NCBI GenBank assembly: GCA_964479465.1
Contig: CAYZMG010000007.1
Location: 1-64,000, forward strand
From: CADCTB01 sp964479465
GTDB lineage: Bacteria; Actinomycetota; Acidimicrobiia; Acidimicrobiales; AC-14
Length of the DNA: 64,000 nt
Direction of reading: 5' to 3'
Below, in pieces: positions 58,600 to 64,000 of this stretch (position 1 is the first letter of the stretch; every line of letters starts with the position of its first letter). Position numbers and translations under genes: made by a program. A model generated the notes under the pieces. It was not told the origin of the DNA and did no database searches. It worked only from the letters and a program-made list of their open reading frames with translations.

Positions 58600-60027
58600 A
58601 TGAACCCGATGAATCGATCCTCAGCACGAGCGGGACGCCTTCTGCGGCTGGCGCTGGTTGCGCCGGCGCTTGCCGTGCTCTGCGCCGGTGCGTTCGCTCC
58701 CAGCGAGCCGGAGGCTCCTTCCTCGGCCGCTGTCCCGGCGTCGCCGTCGGTCCCCCTCCCGATACCAGTGCCATCTGATCGGCCGCCGCCCACCATGTGT
58801 CGGGAGGAGCGCGCAGAGCTGGCGACGCTCACGACTCCGCTGTCCAACTGCTCGGCCAGCCCCAGTTCGAGAATCGCCGCGTTCGTCCGGCGCACCGACG
58901 CCGCCTACGAGGGCCTGATTCGGTCCGGTGACCGCCTCATGGCCAACAACCAGTGGGTGGCCTGGATCGACACCCAGGACGCCCCGGGAATCGTGCGCGG
59001 CCTCTGGGGCGTCGATGCCCACGCCAACTTCGTCGGCATCCTCGAGCCCGAGATCGCCCCAGACGCGGCGAAGAGCGTGCTGGCCATCACCAGGGGTTTC
59101 ACCAGCACCGACGCGCCCTATGGCTACAAGGGTCTCCACGTCGAGATTTGGAAGACCCTGGAGCGGACTCCACCGCTCACGGACGAGTGCGCTCCCGCGA
59201 ACTGCCTGTACACCGTCCCCAATAGCGTCCGGTTCGTCGAGACGCCGGAGACCCTCCGGACCACGCCGGCGGACGTGAGTGCCAGGTATTCCACGCCGCT
59301 CGTCAACTTGATTCCACCGATGCCGAGCTGCCCATCGTGCGGGACCACCACGTTCGTGGGCCTGAATGGCGTCACCGCGCAGCTGGTGTGGTCCGTCGAC
59401 TACACGATGACGCCCGATTCCTTCACGATCGGTTCCGCGCTGGGCGCGACCGCCGACGTGAACTTTTCCGGAGCGGCCGGCGGGCTGCTGCTGCTACTCA
59501 ACCCTGGTTGCCGGGCAATGCCCCGCAACGCCTACCCGGGCGATCCGCACTTCCGACACTGCGATGCGGCACAGGTCACCGAGCGTTCCATCCACCATGT
59601 CGAGGGACCGTCGATCAGCACCGGGCGGGCCAAGCGCAGCACAGACCGGGTCGTCGTCGACGGAAACAAGGCGGATGTGTTCGCACCGGAGTTCCAGACC
59701 ATCTACCCGCACGAGGACCGGTACGTCAACCAGCACAACGACGCCACGGAGCTCACGTTCCGCTACAACGACGGGCGGGTTGCGATGACGGTGATACCTG
59801 GATGGGGCGCCGGCGACCCTCAAGTCACGGACCGGATAACCGGCTTCGCCGTCCACTTCAACGCCAGACCGAGCGACCTGGGCTACGACGCCGAACGGGG
59901 GCTCAGCGGCATGTCCGGGATCGCCAGCGTTGACACCTACACCCAACCCGCCTGTGCCGTCACGTGCCTTCTCGCGGTCGGCCCGACCCACGGCCTCCTC
60001 TCGTGGCGGATGCAGCTGACCCGCTGA
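58600..60027 (+). CDS. Large exported protein of unknown function
   Basis: A 475-residue protein from ATG 58600. Signal peptide region GRLLRLALVAPALAVLCAGA, then a Pro/Ala/Ser-rich linker. The mature domain contains many cysteines (MCREERAEL, LSNCSAS, DECAPANCLY, SCPSCGTT, GCRAMP, HCDAAQ, ACAVTC), probably disulfide-bonded outside the cell. No catalytic motif recognised. It begins 7 bp beyond the distal att repeat, so it is the first host gene after the element. Confidence 0.6.
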   Translation: MNPMNRSSARAGRLLRLALVAPALAVLCAGAFAPSEPEAPSSAAVPASPSVPLPIPVPSDRPPPTMCREERAELATLTTPLSNCSASPSSRIAAFVRRTDAAYEGLIRSGDRLMANNQWVAWIDTQDAPGIVRGLWGVDAHANFVGILEPEIAPDAAKSVLAITRGFTSTDAPYGYKGLHVEIWKTLERTPPLTDECAPANCLYTVPNSVRFVETPETLRTTPADVSARYSTPLVNLIPPMPSCPSCGTTTFVGLNGVTAQLVWSVDYTMTPDSFTIGSALGATADVNFSGAAGGLLLLLNPGCRAMPRNAYPGDPHFRHCDAAQVTERSIHHVEGPSISTGRAKRSTDRVVVDGNKADVFAPEFQTIYPHEDRYVNQHNDATELTFRYNDGRVAMTVIPGWGAGDPQVTDRITGFAVHFNARPSDLGYDAERGLSGMSGIASVDTYTQPACAVTCLLAVGPTHGLLSWRMQLTR

Positions 60028-60167
60028 GCAGGGCGCCTCGAACAGCGACCCGAGTCAAGTTGCCCATCGTGGGCGCCGTTAGACTACCAAGCAGTCCCGG
60101 ATCGTTCCCCGATGGGCGGTCCGCACGTTCCAACGAGCCGTCGGCCGAACATTGCGAGGATCGCAAG

Positions 60168-61157
60168 ATGGGCATGGGCTCCGCTGGACGTAAGCGGGAT
60201 CAGGTGGGCGAGCAACGCGATCACGACGGTCATCAGCGGGATCACCTCGCAGATGAGCGCGACAACGCCGGCCAACAGCGCGACGATGCTGCCGGCGAGC
60301 GCGACGAGCTCGCAGTTCAACGGGATGCAGCCGCCGAACAGCGCGACAACGCCGCCGCTGACCGGGACGAGGCCGCCGAGCGATTTGATGCGAGCACGAA
60401 CCCGGCACGGGCGGCGGACTTGCTCATTCGCTCGGTGATCGCCAGGCGGCACGCTGCCTCCGACCGGCGGCGGTCGTCTCAGGATCGCCGGGCCGGCGCC
60501 CGTGAGCGCACGAACGCAAGGGACGACCGCCGCACCTCGTTCGCCGATCGGGGGGCAGGCGCTTGCGAACGGAGCGAATCGGAACAGGATCGCACCACGG
60601 CGTTGGCCGATCGTGGGGCGTCGGCGCGGGAACGGGAGGACGCCGTGATCGACGATCTCACGGGGGCGTACCTCAGAGGAGCGGGCTTCACTGCGCTCGT
60701 CCGAGATATCGCGAGAGCCACCCGGGACGACGAGCCGCTCGTGCTCGCCTTCATCGACATCGACGGGCTGAAAGCGGTCAATGATTCCCGCGGCCACGCG
60801 GCCGGTGATCGCCTGCTCGTCGAGGTGGCCGATGCCCTCCGGGCCAGGACACGATCCCACGATCTTCTCATCCGTTACGGCGGTGACGAGTTCGTCTGTG
60901 CCATCTCAGGTCTGACCCATGGCGAGGCGGCGGTTCGATTCGCGGAAGTGAACGCGAGCTTGGCCACGGCCCCCGAGCAGGGGTCGGTCACGGTTGGGCT
61001 CGCTGAGATGCGACTCGACGACTCGCCAAGCGGGTTGGTCGCACGTGCCGATGCCGACATGTACCGGAAACGCGTCGAGCAGCGAAGCTCGGTGAGTCAG
61101 AAGGGCCGGAGGGGCCTCAACGCCGGCGCCGTTCACTTTGTGCCGGGAACTCACTGA
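60168..61157 (+). CDS. Diguanylate cyclase (GGDEF) with long heptad-repeat N-terminus
   Basis: A 329-residue protein from ATG 60168. Residues 8-70 are nine successive heptads each starting RD (RDQVGEQ, RDHDGHQ, RDHLADE and so on), followed by three copies of a ~20-residue unit (DRRAGARER, DRGAGACER, DRGASARER). The GGDEF domain (about 165-310) has LAFIDIDGLKAVNDSRGHAA and the intact active site LIRYGGDEFVC. It makes cyclic-di-GMP; an RxxD inhibitory site was not found. No membrane span. The 3' end overlaps the convergent kinase by 41 bp. Confidence 0.85.
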   Translation: MGMGSAGRKRDQVGEQRDHDGHQRDHLADERDNAGQQRDDAAGERDELAVQRDAAAEQRDNAAADRDEAAERFDASTNPARAADLLIRSVIARRHAASDRRRSSQDRRAGARERTNARDDRRTSFADRGAGACERSESEQDRTTALADRGASAREREDAVIDDLTGAYLRGAGFTALVRDIARATRDDEPLVLAFIDIDGLKAVNDSRGHAAGDRLLVEVADALRARTRSHDLLIRYGGDEFVCAISGLTHGEAAVRFAEVNASLATAPEQGSVTVGLAEMRLDDSPSGLVARADADMYRKRVEQRSSVSQKGRRGLNAGAVHFVPGTH

Positions 61158-63894
61158 CCCACCGGCCGACGGCCGCCAGCACATCCGCCTTCTTGACCGG
61201 CTTGGCGAGAAAGTCGTCCATGCCTGCCGTTCGGGCTCGGTCCCTGTTCTCCTGCATCGCGCCCGCCGTCATTGCGATGATCGGGGTGCGACGACCGGTT
61301 CCTTCGGCGGCGCGGATGGCGACGGCCGCCTCATAGCCGTCCATTTCCGGCATCTGACAGTCCATGAGCACGACGTCGTAGTGGCGAGCCTGGAGGGCGA
61401 GGACCGCCCTGCGGCCGTCGGGTGCGACGTCAACCGTGTACCCGCCGCCCTCGAGCATGGCGACCGCCACCTTCTGGTTGATGAGGTTGTCCTCGGCCAC
61501 GACCACGCGCCCTCGGTAGGCCCCCTCGCCGCCCGAGGCTGCCGCCATACCGTCGCTTCGCTCGTCGCTCACCCGACCCGCCAAGAGATCCTGCAGGCAG
61601 CGGAGGAGGCGCTCTCGCCGGACCGGCTTCGTCAGGGTGGTAGCGCCCTTCTCCGTCGGGAAGCGGCTGAGATCGCCATCGTCGCCTGGCGACAGGAGCA
61701 CGACCGTCGGTATGCCCGCCGTGCCCGGGTCGGCTCCGCTTGCCTCGGCCAGTCCTTCGCTGTGTATGACGGGCACGCGCCTGTCACGCAGCACCACGTC
61801 GAAGGGCACGTCTGCGGCCGCCGCCGAGCATGCCAAGTCGAGTGCCGTATCTCCAGAGCTGGCGACCTCGACATCCATTCCCCAGCCGACCATGTATCTC
61901 CGCAGCACGGCTCGGTTGACGGCGTCGTCGACAATGACGAGGGCCTTCGTGCCGGCGAGATGGCGCGCTGCTGCGACGGGACGGGCGTCTCCGACAGACG
62001 CCCGGGGAAGGGTCACCGTGAACCAGAAGCTGCTCCCTGCGCCGAGCAGGCTCTCCATGTCGTACTCGCCGCCCATGAGGTCGATGAGTTGGACGGTGAT
62101 GGCCAGACCCAGCCCGGTGCCCCCGTACCGGCGGGTGGTCGAGGCGTCGGCTTGTACGAACGGCTCGAAGATCCTGGTTGCCACCTCTGGGTCGAGACCG
62201 ATGCCGCTGTCGTCGACCTCGATCCGAACAGTCACCGCTCCCTCCGTCGCTCCGGTGATGCGCGCCGAGACAGCGACGTGTCCGCGCGAGGTGAACTTGA
62301 GGGCGTTCCCGAGAAGATTGGTGAGGATCTGGCGGAGGCGATTCGGGTCCCCACGCACCGCCGGCATGTCGTCGGCGACGTCCACCACAAGCTCGAGCCC
62401 CTTCGCGTGGGCTGCGCCGGCGAGCAGTTCAGCGGTTTCCTCGATGACCGTTGGCAGGTCGAAATCGATCGCCTCGAGCCCCATGCGCCCGGCCTCGATC
62501 TTGGAGAGGTCGAGGATGTCGTTGATGATGGCCAGCAGGGCGTCACCGGAGCTGCGTACCGTTTCGGCGTAGTCGCGCTGGCGCGCGTCGAGATCGGTGT
62601 CGAGGAGCAGCTCGGCCATGCCGAGGACCCCGTTCATGGGGGTGCGGATTTCGTGGCTCATGTTCGCCAGGAAGTGCGACTTCATCAGGGAGGCTTCCAA
62701 CGCCTGGTCCCGGGCCCGTTGCACCTGGGCGTGGGCCTCCTCCCGCTCGCTGACATCGGATGAGATGCCGATGATCGCCACCATCTGGCCCGCGTCATCG
62801 AGCACCGGGGTGTCCGTCACCTCCGCCTGGAAGGTCGAGCCGTCGCTCCGTCCCAACTCCATGATGCCGGTGTATGGCTCTCCCCTCGCCAGCCGGCTCA
62901 AGATGGCGGCGGATTGGGCGGGATCTGGTGCCGGTACCGCAGGGATCACGTCCATGATCCCTCGGCCCACCGTCTCCTTTGCACTCCAGCCGTAGAGCTT
63001 CTCGGCACCGGGGCCCCAGTAGATGATCGTCCCGGAGAGGTCGGTCGTGACGATCGCGTCTCCGACCGCGTCGAGCAGATGGGCCTGGAACCGCGCCTGC
63101 GCCTCGGCCGCCTTGCGGTCGGTGACGTCGCGCGCCGTGGCGTAGATCAGCTGCTCCTCGGGGACGAATCTGGTGTTCCAGTCGAGCCACCGCCAGCCCC
63201 CCCCTTTTATGGCGTAACGGTTCACGAAGGCGACGGTGGTCCCACCCTGGGCCAGGCGGGCCCGTTCGTCGAGGGTGGCCTGACGGTCGTCCGGATGAAC
63301 GAAGGCGATCATCGGGCGGGAGCGCAGCTCACTGTCCGACCAACCGAGCGTCTCGGTCCACATGCCGTTCACCTGCTTGAGGTACCCGTCGAGCCCGGCG
63401 GTACAGACCATGTCCCGGGACAGATCGAAGTGTCTGCTCAGGCGCCTGACCTGTTCGTCGGCGCGCTTCTGCGCGCTCACGTCGCGGGCGATCATGGACA
63501 TGCCGATGATCCGGCCACCAGGCTCCTTCATCGACGAGATGGTCAATGAGACGTCGTGCGGCCAGCCGTCCTTGGCGATGTGGATGGTTTCGATGCGCTC
63601 GTCGAACTCACCCGTGCTGACCGGCAGGAGAAGGTGGGGTGCTTCATGCCGGCGGTCGTCCGGCAGCAGGATCTCGATCGGCCGGTTCACCGCTTCGTTC
63701 GCGGAGTAGCCGTACAAGGCCACGGCGCCGCGGTTCCAGCTCGTAATGGTGCCCTCGAGAGTGAGTCCGATGATGGCGTCGCCGGAGGACTCGACCAGCG
63801 CGGCGAGCGGGGCCAGCTCGGTCGTCCCAGGTTCCATGACCGACACGCTGCTCGCCGGCGAGGTCCGATGCTCCCGGCGCGTGCGGCTGTCCAT
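61117..63894 (-). CDS. Multi-PAS hybrid histidine kinase with two receiver domains
   Basis: A 925-residue protein; ATG 63894 is preceded by GGAGGG. Three PAS domains span about 25-400 (ESSGDAIIGLTLEGTITSWN, TAGLDGYLKQVNGMWTETLG, LDAVGDAIVTTDLSGTIIYW). The kinase core has the H-box FLANMSHEIRTPMNGVLGMA, N-box LLGNALKF, DSGIGL and GGTGLGLAI. Two receivers follow: the first with VVLRDRRVP and LTKPVRR, somewhat divergent; the second typical, with DVVLMDCQMPEMDGYEA and LAKPVKK. No membrane span. It is convergent with and overlaps the diguanylate cyclase gene, so the pair may act in one signalling circuit (inference). Confidence 0.9.
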   Translation of the reverse strand: MDSRTRREHRTSPASSVSVMEPGTTELAPLAALVESSGDAIIGLTLEGTITSWNRGAVALYGYSANEAVNRPIEILLPDDRRHEAPHLLLPVSTGEFDERIETIHIAKDGWPHDVSLTISSMKEPGGRIIGMSMIARDVSAQKRADEQVRRLSRHFDLSRDMVCTAGLDGYLKQVNGMWTETLGWSDSELRSRPMIAFVHPDDRQATLDERARLAQGGTTVAFVNRYAIKGGGWRWLDWNTRFVPEEQLIYATARDVTDRKAAEAQARFQAHLLDAVGDAIVTTDLSGTIIYWGPGAEKLYGWSAKETVGRGIMDVIPAVPAPDPAQSAAILSRLARGEPYTGIMELGRSDGSTFQAEVTDTPVLDDAGQMVAIIGISSDVSEREEAHAQVQRARDQALEASLMKSHFLANMSHEIRTPMNGVLGMAELLLDTDLDARQRDYAETVRSSGDALLAIINDILDLSKIEAGRMGLEAIDFDLPTVIEETAELLAGAAHAKGLELVVDVADDMPAVRGDPNRLRQILTNLLGNALKFTSRGHVAVSARITGATEGAVTVRIEVDDSGIGLDPEVATRIFEPFVQADASTTRRYGGTGLGLAITVQLIDLMGGEYDMESLLGAGSSFWFTVTLPRASVGDARPVAAARHLAGTKALVIVDDAVNRAVLRRYMVGWGMDVEVASSGDTALDLACSAAAADVPFDVVLRDRRVPVIHSEGLAEASGADPGTAGIPTVVLLSPGDDGDLSRFPTEKGATTLTKPVRRERLLRCLQDLLAGRVSDERSDGMAAASGGEGAYRGRVVVAEDNLINQKVAVAMLEGGGYTVDVAPDGRRAVLALQARHYDVVLMDCQMPEMDGYEAAVAIRAAEGTGRRTPIIAMTAGAMQENRDRARTAGMDDFLAKPVKKADVLAAVGRWVSEFPAQSERRRR

Positions 63895-64000
63895 CTACGT
63901 TCCCTCCGTGCCACGTCGGCCGACCTTCACCGAAGGCGGGCACCAAGAGACGCTCGAGAACCTGGCGCTTGGCTACCTCATCGACATACTGCGTCCGGAA

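Noticed and set aside
63909..64000. Possible plus-strand gene start (GTG 63909) running off the right edge
   Set aside because: Only 30 codons are visible, with no family resemblance, and 14 bp from the divergent kinase start leaves no promoter.
1..64000. CRISPR arrays
   Set aside because: No array of evenly spaced repeats was seen; the only regular repeats are the 11-bp SARP sites and coding heptads.

Overview
The window is a 64 kb stretch of a very GC-rich chromosome, apparently from an uncultured or draft-assembled actinobacterium. The gene set (SARP/AfsR regulator, LytR-CpsA-Psr protein, DUF222/13E12 nuclease, ~180 kDa NAD-glutamate dehydrogenase, fused proline catabolic enzyme, GAF-ANTAR protein, DUF5995) fits Actinomycetota, and the class Acidimicrobiia is a reasonable guess. 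Many starts look leaderless: a TANNNT hexamer sits six bases before the start codon. One run of ten Ns at 43662-43671 marks an assembly gap.

Layout. 1-2.6 kb: a DUF222 gene cut by the left edge, with a perfect LexA-type box, then small lipoprotein and membrane proteins. 2.6-11.7 kb: a SARP regulator followed by a five-component peptide/nickel-type ABC importer; exact 11-bp tandem repeats lie in front of both the gene before the regulator and the importer operon. 11.7-25.4 kb: M48 protease, cell-wall LCP protein, glutamate dehydrogenase, phosphodiesterase, PPOX-like protein, typA and gnd, separated by strong hairpins at convergent ends. 25.5-35 kb: hybrid kinase, GH38 mannosidase, a tail-tube protein remnant, DJ-1/PfpI protein, lipoprotein, alpha/beta hydrolase. 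35-38.7 kb: GAF-ANTAR, dinB, cupin, CHRD protein, and a MerR regulator translationally coupled to a 34-residue metallothionein-like peptide. 38.7-45.4 kb: beta-lactamase-like hydrolase, aldo/keto reductase, a low-complexity exported protein, an Asp-every-third-residue acidic peptide next to a JmjC/cupin-4 oxygenase and a sucrase/ferredoxin-like protein, and a HAD protein under a CRP-type box. 45.4-48.2 kb: wall-associated proteins, SpoIID/LytB, DUF5995 and the severed 5' end of putA.

48.2-54.3 kb is a foreign, more AT-rich island: HTH protein, a tRNA reading CAG on a glutamate-type body, XRE regulator, and a single-chain type IIG restriction-modification enzyme. It split putA; the functional putA downstream carries a diverged replacement 5' end. 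putA overlaps tRNA-Val, whose 3' end is duplicated 1.3 kb away around an integrase scrap and a broken VapBC-like pair, the footprint of a second, decayed integrative element. The window ends with an exported protein, a GGDEF diguanylate cyclase with heptad repeats and a large hybrid kinase that overlap tail to tail.
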